DNA of 64,000 nucleotides, taken from contig JBHGNT010000003.1 of the NCBI GenBank assembly GCA_043228905.1, positions 5,580,001-5,644,000 of the forward strand. The letters are read 5' to 3'. Shown here one piece after another: positions 10,971 to 21,821 of the stretch. Positions within the stretch are counted from its first letter, which is position 1. Every line of letters starts with the position of its first letter. The position numbers and the translations under genes are program-made. This stretch comes from Azolla caroliniana. Its lineage: Eukaryota; Polypodiophyta. The notes under the pieces are model-generated. The model saw only the letters and a program-made list of their open reading frames with translations, was not told where the DNA came from and made no database searches.

Positions 10971-13900
10971 TATGACAGACACACCAGGACGGAGTGCTTT
11001 GAGAACCTGTGGACAGAACCCAAGAAAAGGGCGAAGGCAGCCCACGCGTTGCCTGCAGGAACTGAACACGCACACTCACTCACGCACATGAACGAAACCT
11101 AACAGAGAACAAAGACCACCAAAGAACACATGCTCTCAACAGAACCCTAACAGAAATAGGAACGCATGAAACAGAGACAAAAAGAGAGAATAAATTGAAC
11201 ACAATGACTAGAAGAAAGAACAAACTACTATTATGTTATAAGGAACCTCCGAAAGAGGAACGGAACCCAAAGGTTGGGAACCCCTATACAAAGGGCGCGC
11301 CCTCCCTTTTATAGACAAGGCGAGGGTTGCGTAACGATGTGGGATAAATCCCTTAATACATGGGATCCTCTGTCCCGACTTTATTGCCGTTTAGCGCCTT
11401 AAAGGTGCCCCTAATTCCTATGCTAATTTTGTACAAGGGTGGGTGCACTTTGTGCACCTTGCCGATCCCTCCAATATTGTCCGGTTTCTCACTATGGCCC
11501 AAAATCTTCACGACATCCGCCCCCACCAAACCGCATGTCCACCGGTATGTGCCAAATCTGGAGAAGGATGAGAGATTCTGGTTGGTGAGGAACCGGTTGA
11601 TGGTGATCCGCATCCCGGCTCGCCGCGTCGACCACTGCCGATTTGAACCGTCGGCTCCGGTTCGTCCTTCGCGCTTGCCTCCCCGTAGACTCGTTTGACC
11701 CGTCAATAGGTCATTCACCGTGATCCCGTAGTGCGCGTGCCTCTTTGTTGGCCCTTCGCTCAACCGCATGCACACTCTGCTCTCCGCCGTACACCTGGGT
11801 TTCTCCGCTTGGCCCCAATCGATCGTCTGCGTGACACTGGTTGCCGTCCCATGCAGTTGTCCATCGCCTTCGTCCCCTCGCTGCCACCTTCCTTCTTCTT
11901 GGTCTTACGTTGCCACGTTGGCTTGCACTGCCAAGGTCTCCGGACCTGGTGTGGAGGATCCCTCTCAGGCCTTTTATTTGAGATCACCTGAACCGGCAAC
12001 CATCTGTCGTACCCGTCTCCTCGCTCCCGGCACCTCCGCGTGCCACGTATTCCTTTGTTGTTCGGCACCGACCGTGCCGAACTCCGGTTACCTTTTATGC
12101 ACGCTTTGTCAGCCCTTGCTCGGTCGGTGCCGAACTCTGGTTACCTTTTATGCACGCTTCGTTGGCCCTTGCCCGGCCAAATTGTGCACCACCAATTCTG
12201 CATGCCGGTGTCCTTTGTCTGAGGATCACCCCGTCGTAGCCCGCTTGGCTCCTTCTGTCTCGTGCCACTGTAATCGGTTCAAAGTCTTCCGCTCACCTCG
12301 TCCCCTTGCCCCCACCAGCTTGTTATCTCGGGCTTGGCTTGCCAGTCAATTGTTGCCACTTCAACTGAGCCGCCGAGATCTCCGAAGTGGGTGTGGAGGA
12401 TCCTCCTTCGACTTCCGATCTTTGTCTCCGGTCTTCACCCTGTGCAGCCTGTTCGCGCGCCCGTGCTCTCATTCACGGCACCGTCGAGTGCCATCTTCCG
12501 CCGTCCTTGTTCGGCACCGCCTGTGCCGAACACCATCCCGTACTTGTGCTTTGAATCGGCCCTCAATGGCCACATGCACGTCTCTCGTTCCGCTCCTGGG
12601 TGTGCCTTTCCGGCTTGGCCCACCGCTCCTTGCTTGCCCTTACCGACTTCTTCCGAAACCGTAACCGGCCGGTAAGGGTTCTGCACTTCGTCGACTTCGG
12701 GCTTGCCAACTCCCTTATCGCCGGCTTCCGATCCACTCCTTCGTGTTGCTGGGTCCCATTTCTTGCCGCCACCGTCCTTCTCTCTCAGTCTCATGTTGCC
12801 ACGTTGGCCAAACTACTGGAGTCTTCAGATCGGTGTGAGGATCCCGTAGGACCAGCCTTTCTTTGCCTTTGGCTTCTTCTTTCGTGTTGACTTCTGGTCG
12901 GGCCGGTTCCCGACTCTCCTCGTGTCTTCCACCGGAAGGGCCGATTTTGGGTAATGGCCGCGCCACCGGCCTCATACCTCCTTGTCACTCCTTGGTTGCC
13001 TACCTTGCCGCCGCCACCGCCCATCACTCTAGGTCTCACATCGGCTCTCGGGCCGAATGCTGGAATCTCTAGAATCGGTGTGGGTAAGGTACCGGCACCT
13101 CCGCTTGAAGTCACCGGCCTCATCCATGGCCATTCCTTCATCGTAAGACGAGAGGGTCACTTGCTCTGCACCCTCTCCCGTGGTACCGACGTACCGACTT
13201 CCCACCCTTCTGGATCGGTTATCCGGAAGGCCGCTCACCCGGTTCTCGTCTAGGTCCGCTCGTTTCTTTAGCGTTGATGGGTCTCGTTTCCTGCCGCTAC
13301 CGTCCTTCTCTCTTGGTCTCATGTTGCCACGTTGGCCAAACTCCCGGAGTCTCCAGATCGGTGTGAGGATCCCGTAGGATCGACTTCCTTTATCCTCACC
13401 CACCTGTGCTTCTCTCGAACTCATCGTCCTTCTCCTCCTTGCATTCCCGCCTCCATCTCCCATCACTCTAGGTCTCACGCCGACTCTCATCGTTGGCTGC
13501 CGGAGTCTCCAGGTGGGATGTGGGGTTTTCCGGTTCGTGAACGACTTGTTCGGGTGTATCGATTCCCAAGCACTATCGGTGGAAAACATCTGGTCTTTGA
13601 TTGATCAAGCACCGCCTGCGCTTGATTCTCCAATGTCTGGAGTTTCGGACAACGGTGTTTGAAACCGCCGGTCTCTCTTCGTACCCTCGATCACGAGCTT
13701 CCCGATTTCCGACCTTCGCCCGACTAGTTTTTCTCCTGATGTAAAAGAGGGCAATTTGTTTCGCACCCTCTTTTGCCTGGTACCGTCGTACCTCAGTTGG
13801 CATCTGCCTCGACCACGCCCGTCTCGTCCGTGCCCCCCCTTCCTGTTGTGGTGACATGCCATTGCACGCCGCCTCCGTTTCGTTAGCGGGTGGCAACGCT

Positions 13901-14105
13901 CTATGAGCTGCTCGAAGCTCCTCCCCTTCACGTCGGACGGTCGAGCCTTCGACAGAACTCGTGGGACTTTGTCCTCATTGTAATGGTCAACTCGTTCGAC
14001 CTCGCCCACGACGATGCGCCGCTTCTCAACTCCTCTTCTTGAAGTCTTCGGCCTCCTACTCCATTCTCCCTCGCCACCTTTCACGTCGGGTTCACCAAAT
14101 ATGTC
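10971..14105. repeat. GC-rich non-coding island with degenerate tandem repeats
   Basis: Several related units recur near 11905, 12345, 12790, 13035, 13320 and 13475, each resembling tctcatgttgccacgttggc plus ggagtctccagatcggtgtg and a following ggatcc. The two best copies (about 12777-12865 and 13308-13395) are almost identical. A roughly 58-bp tandem duplication with ccttttatgcacgctt lies at about 12070-12175. Frames of 100-340 codons occur on both strands without recognisable domains, as expected for GC-rich repeats. A TATA-like ccttttatagacaagg near 11305 suggests LTR-type sequence. Confidence 0.6.
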
Positions 14106-14704
14106 GCGGTTATCCGCGTTTGCATGTCGGATCCAGGCGGGACCACCGGGGTCATGGACCGGGAGTGGAGTTTCCGGAGGACCGAATTCTCCTAAGCTTG
14201 ACGCGTCGCCGACCAGTTCGGATCCGGATGGTGTCCAGGTCAGACCTTGCCGGCCGGCTCCGGTTTCTTTCCGGATGCGATCGGTGACCGCTTGTGAAGT
14301 GAGAAGGCGCGCACCCATTCTTACCGCCCTTCTATCTATATGTACAAGGGCCCCAAAACAGGCATGGGTCACGACCCGGATAACTGTGATTGCACACACA
14401 CACGCACACATATACACTTGGTTACGCCTAGCTCCTCTATACTGGCAACAACGCACGCACCCGAAACCAAACCCTAAGCTAACCAGAGGCACCCGCATAT
14501 ATATGTACACGACGCCAGTCCCACATGGAGAGGAAGAGGGATCCGGCATCCCAGGACCGATCGAGAAGCACCCGTGCGTGTTCGCACAACAGGATCCTCG
14601 TTCAGGGCACCTCTCCACTCTAACCATCTCCGGTCGCCAAGCCGCTTGCCAGGAGCACTCGGGTTCGCCGGCTTGAATGGGTCTTGCACGAAGAGGAGGG
14701 GAAC
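14106..14704. repeat. About 600-bp direct repeat R, right copy
   Basis: Partner of 9794-10395 with the same internal landmarks (gaccaccggggtcatggacc, a CA-rich tract, accaaaccctaagct and the end gggtcttgca). Together the copies bracket about 3.7 kb. Confidence 0.7.
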
Positions 14705-14837
14705 ACGAAGTCGATGTGAGGGACTTTTTTGAACCTTAAGCATGTATTCAACAACCCTTTCCATGGCCATGATCTCAATGGGAAGCGATCCCGTCTCAAG
14801 GAGGAGCAGGGTGTAGGGCGTTTGTTTCTTAACTTGT

Positions 14838-14994
14838 AGAAACTTGTATATTACATTAACAAAACATCCAACAGTAACTAAGTTACAATGAGTTGGTTTA
14901 TATACCAACTAAGCTAGGGCAAGTGCCCTTTCTACTATTTACAAAATTAGCTCGATATGTCCATGAGCTAGTGTGAGTTGAGTTTGATTCTCAA
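14838..14994 (-). repeat. LTR-end-like direct repeat D, right copy
   Basis: Partner of 9462-9633, again beginning TGTTGAGAATCAAACTCAAC on the minus strand with the same TATA-like GGTATATAAACC. The D copies flank the R copies, so the whole 9.46-15.0 kb block looks like an old element or nested pair. Confidence 0.6.
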
Positions 14995-16512
14995 CATGAA
15001 TTCCCTCATGAATTCAAGTATCAAGAGATGGATAAAACTATGGATCAGGAGATGTCAATATTTATTTACATACACTTATAATGGGTTAGATGCAACAAAA
15101 ATTCTATAGTTACATGTAATGTATAATTCTAGGCATTTGCTTAGTAATTGAAATTTCATTGCATTCAACATATAATCCTAAGCATTTCGATAGTAATTGT
15201 GAGGAATCAGAATGGAGCGACGAAGCATAGGAGTCAAGATATTGATTGGTAGCTCCTGCTCCATGGAGTTATCTAGAGTAAGGATATACCATCATTCCAT
15301 ACATCAAGAAAGTGCACAAGAAACAGAACCCAAAATACGTATATTCCATCATTGGCAACGATTGTTATATTGACTATTATGAACAAAAAGATGAAATGAA
15401 TAATCATGAATGGTCCCATCTTGTGTTCAGATCCATTTGATATGGAGTTAAGAATTATTGATGATGATGATAATGGTGGTGAGTCTGATGCAGATTGCTT
15501 GTTATAGATACATATACAGATAATGTGTAGCATCATTCATACTGCGAGATTCTAGAAACCTTTGACTTTTATTCTCAACTCCGTTATTACCGTTCAATTG
15601 TGAATAAAATAAAAAGTTTCATTCTCTCACTCCTTTCTTTTCTAAATGTCATGAATGTCAACGAATGGAGGGTGTGTGATATTTTAGATAAAGTGCCATA
15701 AATGGTCCCATCTCGTGTTCACATCCGTTCGATATGGGTTGGCAATTTGCATGTCATATGTTGTTGGTACTCACTAGGTGCCCTTTGTAAGTCATAACAA
15801 TGGAAAAGCATCAATGGCTAGCACACGAGCACACACACACATATGTATAGAGTTGGTAGTTCTCCTATGCATTATTGCAAGGGCAACATCATCACGAGGG
15901 TTTGACCAAACTTGAGTGTACTTTAAGCTTTTAAGGATAGTATCTTGTTCCCACCAAACTTGAGTGTACTTTAAGCTTTTAAGGATAGTATCTTGTTCCT
16001 AGATACCCCTAGTTGCAAACACTACAATTACTAGAAGAACATGAATCGTCCTCTAGATCCTAAAAATTTGATTATGGCTTGAGGTACAAACATGTTTTTG
16101 TATGTATATTGGTGATTTTGGAACTCCTTTTTTGACACTCTTTTGATCGTGATAGATTTGTGTAGTCAAGCAAAGTACACTCCACAAATCCTTTCTCTTG
16201 TGAAAGCGTTAGTTAAAAAAGAAAAACTCCAAGGAATGGACCCTTGCCCAACCATTTAAATAGGTTGCTTTAGTTTGAGATGGGTTGAATTTCTCATGTC
16301 GATGGCCCAATAACTTTTAAGCACACAAATGATAATTAGCACAAGGATTGTGCAAGATGGTAATGGAAATTTATGTCAAACATTTAAATATCCATGCATT
16401 GAATTGGAATGTAGGGAATTGAAACATTTAAAAAACAGTGTGATTTGAAAAGGAGGCATTCTAGATATTTGGCGACCAAGACCTCATTAGTAGAAGGCTG
16501 TACGCGAACTAC
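14995..16512. other. Intergenic stretch upstream of the polyketide synthase gene
   Basis: No gene is seen. It contains a segment around 15330-15400 (gtatattccatcattggcaa) that recurs near 20365-20440, and the 48-bp tandem repeat listed separately. Confidence 0.55.
15905..16000. repeat. 48-bp perfect tandem duplication
   Basis: The unit beginning accaaacttgagtgtacttt at 15905 is repeated at 15953 without visible change, indicating a recent duplication. Confidence 0.85.
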
Positions 16513-16520
16513 TATAAATA
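16513..16520 (+). promoter_or_regulatory. TATA box of the chalcone-synthase-like gene
   Basis: TATAAATA lies about 150 bp upstream of the ATG, a normal distance for a plant gene with a 100-130 bp leader. The predicted leader includes an (AC)n microsatellite at 16614-16644. I did not recognise clear MYB or G-box elements next to it. Confidence 0.6.
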
Positions 16521-16610
16521 ACCCAAAACCTGATCTTCAAAAGCAAACGATAGGGCACACAACACACACAAAGGCTTCTACTGCTACCAACATCACATCA
16601 CAGCCATATC

Positions 16611-16613
<3 letters not shown>

Positions 16614-16644
<31 letters not shown>
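16614..16644. repeat. (AC)n microsatellite in the 5' leader
   Basis: About 15 AC units lie between the TATA box and the start codon at 16669, so most likely in the transcribed leader. Confidence 0.85.
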
Positions 16645-16645
<1 letters not shown>

Positions 16646-16668
16646 GGCATCTCATATAGTTATTAACA

Positions 16669-18063
16669 ATGGCATACAATTACAATCTAGACGATCACAC
16701 CTCTCCCCTTGGAGCTTATACTAGGCGGATCGTGGAACGTTCGGATGGCCCTGCCACCGTGCTCGCCATCGGTACGGCCGTCCCACCCAACGTCTTCCTC
16801 CAGAAGGATTACCCCGATTTCTACTTCGACATCACTGACAGCAACCACCAGACGGAGCTAAAGCACAAGTTCAAGCGCATGTGTAAGTAGTAATAGTAGT
16901 AGTATAAGATCCCCGCCGCCACATTCCGACAAGTTTGCCATGTATGTTTATTGATTGCCACAGGCGAGAAGTCATGCATCACGAAGCGTCACCTCCACCT
17001 GAATGAGGAGATCCTTCGTGCCAACCCCAGCATCTGCGGTTACTGGGAGAAGTCACTGGACGTGCGCCAGGACATTGTGGTGGTGGAGGTGCCCAAGCTC
17101 GCCAAGGAGGCGGCGGCCAGGGCCATCAAGGAGTGGGGCCAGCCCAAATCCAAGATCACCCATCTTGTCTTCAGCACCACATCCGGTGTCGACATGCCTG
17201 GCGCCGATTGGGCGCTCACTAAGCTCCTGGGCCTCCGGAGCTCTGTGAAGCGCCTCATGCTCTACCAGATCGGATGCTATGGTGGCGGCACTGTTCTACG
17301 CATTGCCAAAGACCTGGCTGAAAACAACAAGGGTGCCCGCGTCCTGGTTGTATGCAGCGAGATCACCGCCATCACATTCCGTGGTCCCAGTGACACGCAT
17401 CTGGACAGCCTGGTGGGCCAAGCCCTGTTCGGTGACGGTGCGTCGGCCGTGATCGTGGGTGCCGACCCCGTGGCAGAGGTGGAGACGCCCTGGTTCCAGC
17501 TGCACTGGACAGGCTCCGAGATCCTGCCGGGTAGCGACGGTGCCATCGAGGGCCACTTGCGCGAGGTGGGCCTCACATTCCACCTCCTCAAGGACGTGCC
17601 CACCATCATTTCCAAGGACATAGGCAGGGTGCTTGAAGGGGCCTTCGCCCAAGTGTTTGGTACATCATCATCATCATCATCAGGGGATGATGATGATAAT
17701 GCCCCCCTCCCAAGCTACAATGACATGTTCTGGGTGGCACACCCGGGTGGCCCAGCCATCCTGGACCAGGTGGAGCTGAAGCTAGGGTTGACGACGGAGA
17801 AGCTGGCGGCGAGCCGGCACGTGCTGGATCAGTACGGCAATATGTCGAGCGCGTGCGTGCTCTTCATATTGGACCAAGTGCGCCGGTCGTCGGTGGCGAG
17901 GGGCGCGGCCACGACCGGTGAGGGGCAGGAATGGGGTGTGGTCCTGGGGTTCGGGCCGGGCCTCACATGTGAGACTGTGGTCCTCCGAAGCCTTCCTCTC
18001 CCAAGTCCCGCTCAGCAGCTCCGCATCCCTCCTCTCCCTGCACTTGAAGTGGCAGTAGAGTAA
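16669..18063 (+). CDS. CHS: Chalcone-synthase-family type III polyketide synthase (two exons)
   Basis: Exons are 16669-16882 and 16964-18063, joined over an 81-bp GT-AG intron that splits a Cys codon after its first base, the conserved plant CHS position. The product is 437 aa. Type III enzymes condense a CoA starter with malonyl-CoA in the cytosol to make chalcones, stilbenes or pyrones. The Cys-His-Asn triad is present (Cys176, His331, Asn364), with gatekeeper Phe227 and the GFGPG loop near 400. The CHS residues TTSG, EITAITF (Thr194/Thr197 equivalents) and GHLRE are kept. Odd points: the nucleophile context is QIGCYGGG where CHS usually has QQGCFAGG; a Ser/Asp-rich insertion lies at about 305-319; and there are a 10-15-residue N-terminal extension and a roughly 25-residue C-terminal extension. 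The coding region is much more GC-rich than its flanks. True chalcone synthase activity is not certain. Confidence 0.9.
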
Positions 18064-18816
18064 TGTAGTAGAAAAAATTAATAGTAATAATAATGTTATG
18101 CCTCAACATGGCAGCCGCAGAAGTTGCCAATCTATCCCGCATTTCTCCTGTACAAAGGCTTTTGTTAATTGAATTGACTAAGCAAAAGTATAATAATAAT
18201 ACAATAGTGTGGCCCAAAAAGATGGCAATGCATCCAGCATTTGTTTGAGTACAAAGGCTTTTCTTAAATGGATAAGCAAATTATAATAATATAATTCTGG
18301 AATGGATTTTATTTGGTCAATCTAAATTCAGCACTCTACTGTGTAACACTCTTTCTTTAACAAGTAACATCATGCTACTTTTAATGGAATGCCCCACCAT
18401 TAAGTCTTGGATACCATGAAGCCTCACCCCCCCAAGATGGACAATCTCAATGGGGTTTAATATTGTTATGTGCCAAGAAAACCTATGAGTTAACAATTCT
18501 AGATGCGGCTGTCAAAGTTGTACTATTGGACCAACCAAGCATGGTGACTATCCAAAACCCTTGGTATGAGCTATAAAAAAGAGAAGATTGAACAAGGGGG
18601 TATGGTGCATGGGGGTAGACTAACAGAGCTGATGCCATCTCGAACACCATGATGTTCGAATGCTTGTCTCACGAAAATGGCCATTCCTTGGTTTACTATT
18701 GGTACCTTTGGTGCTTACTAGAGAGAGAGAGTGTGTGTGTGTGTGTGATACTATCGTGGCACCTTTGTCATGATGTGGGGGGAGCGTATATGAGGAAATA
18801 AGTTAAACTAGGATTA
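18064..18816. other. 3' flank of the polyketide synthase gene
   Basis: A roughly 105-bp degenerate duplication (around gtacaaaggctttt at 18150 and 18251) follows the stop codon. A short (GT)n tract lies near 18735. No gene was found. Confidence 0.5.
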
Positions 18817-19258
18817 TGTTAAGCAAGCAAGCTCAACTCGAGCAAATCGACTGAAGAAGCTAGAACCGAATTAGTAATAGACCAAATCGGAAGAGCCGAG
18901 TACCGTGAGTCATGTGGTGAGAGACTCAAGTGAGCCAACAGTAGACTATATTCCTAGTTTAGTAAATAGGAATATTATACACAGAATTAGTGTCAGGCTT
19001 ATTTATGAGTGGTCAAATACTGACAGTACTTATGTCAGCCCACTCGTCGAGGGCTAGTATAAAAAGTGCTCACTAAGCACGACGTATGTACAGAGAAGTA
19101 TTGTGTTGTCTTGTGTAATAGAGTTTGTTGTCTGCGCTCTCTATGTCTCCCTCTTTTTCTCTGTGATTTCCGTGCTTTACTGAATTGTCACATTTTTGAA
19201 CATCACAGCGTACTCCGTGTCTGTTTACGCACACGCTCCGCACACGAATCCTTTTTCA
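18817..19258 (+). mobile_element. Copia LTR, family B-like, plus strand
   Basis: The 442-bp segment starts TGTTAAGCAAGCAAGCTCAA and ends in CA. It shares order and motifs with the family B LTRs at 45774-46180 and 58719-59140, including agtgtcag and a TATA-like gtataaaaag near 19061. It is diverged, so old. A primer-binding site follows directly, but no coding region remains. Confidence 0.75.
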
Positions 19259-19270
19259 TGGTGTCAGAGC
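19259..19270 (+). other. Primer-binding site (tRNA-iMet type) of the truncated copia element
   Basis: TGGTGTCAGAGC follows the LTR with no gap and differs by one base from the common copia site TGGTATCAGAGC. Sequence after about 19285 is unrelated to gag, so the element is truncated here. Confidence 0.75.
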
Positions 19271-19287
19271 GTGAGGGTTAAGTCTCC

Positions 19288-19800
19288 TTGCAATATTTTC
19301 TTGTAACTTTGAAATTTTAGAGACAGGTTGAACAATTTGTACAATGCCCATGACATCCCCATTAGACCATATCTTCATTTGTCAAGCATTAGTGTTTAAA
19401 ACATAGACCAAATCAATTGGTGACCCGAAGTGCTGATTTTAAGTGTAGGCATTACAGTACAATTATTTTCGCTTCTTTTTGGACAAAGCATCTTCTAAAA
19501 TCATTTTGTAAGAGCAAATAAGAAGATATTGATGTAAGTTTTTGTAATGAATGCAACAATAAATAATTACTTGGGTTTGAATCCAATGATATTGCTTCAT
19601 ACAACATTTTTTAAAAAGCATCATCTTTACAGATTCAAGATTACCAATTTTACTGAGTTAAAATGTGAATTTATAAATAATATTTTGAGGGAACACCATA
19701 AGCCTATGGAATGATTCATAAAAATAGTTTATTTCTACTTTATTGACAATGTGCAACAATCTCCATCCAACAATACAGAACAACGAGCAAGACACACAAG
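19288..19800. repeat. Duplicated ROCO downstream flank, left copy
   Basis: From ttgcaatattttcttgtaac on, this stretch matches about 20948-21560, which lies just downstream (in gene sense) of the intact ROCO gene. The same relation holds between the gene's 3' end and the fragment at 19866-20345, so both come from one duplication. Confidence 0.75.
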
Positions 19801-19865
19801 TCATTAGAACCTGACTTAGAGGGCAGGAAACCACGATCCAACCATACGACTTCTCTTCCTTTGTG

Positions 19866-20345
19866 AAATTAAATTGCGCTGGTTCCTCCAGGCTCCACAG
19901 TTGCTTCTCGATACGACGATTTGGATCTAAAGAAGAGCAACGAGTTTAAATGGCGCTGGTTCCTCCACAGCTGCTTCTCGATGCGACGATTTGGATATAA
20001 AGAAGAGCCACGAATTTCAAAGGAAAGCGCCTTATTATGCCTTCTATAGTGAGGACGACGGCTACCAATTTCGAAGAAAGGAAGGCGCGACCGAGAAAGT
20101 GCATCCACAACCGCAGCAGTAGCAGATCGGCTTAATTCACCCCTCTGGCTACCTAATTGAAGGCTGTATAATTGAGGAGGTGAGGAAGGGATGGCTGTCT
20201 CCGCTTCCTCCTTCTTTGGCGGTCCTACTAGGCTATCCATGAAATCCATTAGCTCCTCCTCTGTCATATCTTTCTTCCTAAACCTGTCTACTAAAGAGAG
20301 CTCTTTGAGCTTCCGCCAGTGGCGCAGGAAACCAGTGCTCCTTCT
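19866..20345 (-). pseudogene. ROCO copy fragment: duplicated terminal LRR segment
   Basis: It matches the last LRR part of the intact gene (its 21822-22245 end). Shared landmarks are ELMDFMDSL, GPPKKE, PQLYSLQLG, SATAAVVDALSRS and LPFFEI. A 77-bp stretch ending the coding part is tandemly duplicated (19876 and 19953), so the tail is repeated. The fragment begins (gene sense) near 20345 inside an LRR and has no start codon of its own. Confidence 0.8.
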
Positions 20346-21821
20346 CCAGTCAATGGGAACAATAAGACGTATATTCCATCATTGACAACGATTGATGTAT
20401 GCACTATTATGAACAATAAGATGAGAAATGAATAGACAGAGAGACAGAGAAACAGAGCACCAAATTTCTTCGACTGTTTTTTTTTATTTTAACTTTTTGA
20501 TGCAAAAGTATATGGAGTCCATATATATTATTTGATTCTACTCGACGCAAGATAGCTAAATGGCTAGCTATAGTTAGAAGTGACCTGCTGATCTATGCAT
20601 GTGAGGTCCACATGTAACAACATATTGTGACTTTGAACATCATCTCCTGTGGTAGTGTTCATTTCTATGATTGATCGTCTATAATCTAACAACTAATCAG
20701 CCACTCAAAGTATCATCCTATCTACGATAGGCATTCTCCATGTCGGCTTATCTATGATCTAGCAATAGTTTTTCATCCTTCATTGAAAAAATCTATGTTG
20801 AAATCAGTTGTATCATTCTTTGATCTCATAGTAATAGGCTGAGCAATGGTGCACATATTCAATCTATGGCAAAGCAATGCCCATTCTCAAAGCTAGTATA
20901 GAACTAGGTGGAAAATTTACATGTGCCATTCAATTGCATTTCTACCTTGCAATATTTTCTTGTAACTTTGAGATTTTAGAGACAGGTTGAACAATTTGTA
21001 CAATGCCCATGACATCCCCATTAGACCATAGATTCTTCGTTTGTCAAGCCTTAGTGTTTAAAAAGTAAAGGTAACTCAAAATTTCCTTTATTTCCCTGGA
21101 TGACCAAGGGTGTTAGCCAATTTAAAGGAAACCCATAGGTATTCTAGAGCTCAAGATTAAAACATAGACCAAATCAATTGGTGACCCAGAGTGCTGATTT
21201 TAAGTGTAGGCATTACAGTACTATTATTTTCACTTCTTTTTGGACAACACATCTTTTAAAACTATTTTGTAGGAGCAAATAAGAAGATATTGATGTAAGT
21301 TTTTGTAATGAATGCAGCAACAAATAATTACTTGGGTTTGAATCCAATCGTATTGATTCATAGAACATTTTCTAAAAACCATCATCTTTACGTATTGAAG
21401 AGTACCAATTTAACTGAGTTAAAATGTGAATTTATAAATAATATTTTGAGGGAACGCCATAAGCCTATGGTATGATTCATAAAAATAGTTTATTTCTACT
21501 TTATTGAGAATGTGCAACAATTTCCATCCAACAAGAGAGAACAAGAAGAAGACGAGCAAGAGACACAAATCATTAGAACCTGACATAGAGGACAGGAAAC
21601 CATCGATCCAACCATTGGATGTGAGTTTCTTGATGGCATGAACAACCCCTCAGAATTTGCAGCTCAATCGAAGTTTGTATGGCTGTCTATTGGACGGAAC
21701 AAACAAACAAACACCTACGGGACGGGATTTTTATGTGTACCACTTTTTTTCTTCTCTCCTTTTGTTCTCACTTCTTCACCTTAGAACGCCACAGTTTATC
21801 CTCTTGAATATAAGGGTCTTT
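20346..21821. repeat. Intergenic stretch including duplicated flank, right copy (20948-21560)
   Basis: About 20948-21560 matches 19288-19800, with one 100-bp segment (around 21060-21160) present only here. The rest is AT-rich with no supported gene. Confidence 0.6.

Noticed and set aside
9746-14627. Long open frames of 100-340 codons in the GC-rich island
   Set aside because: They occur on both strands and overlap, show no domain, and follow from the GC-rich repeats with few stop codons.
16951-18063. A polyketide synthase starting at 16951
   Set aside because: The first codons are intronic. The conserved splice at 16882/16964 joins the true N-terminus.
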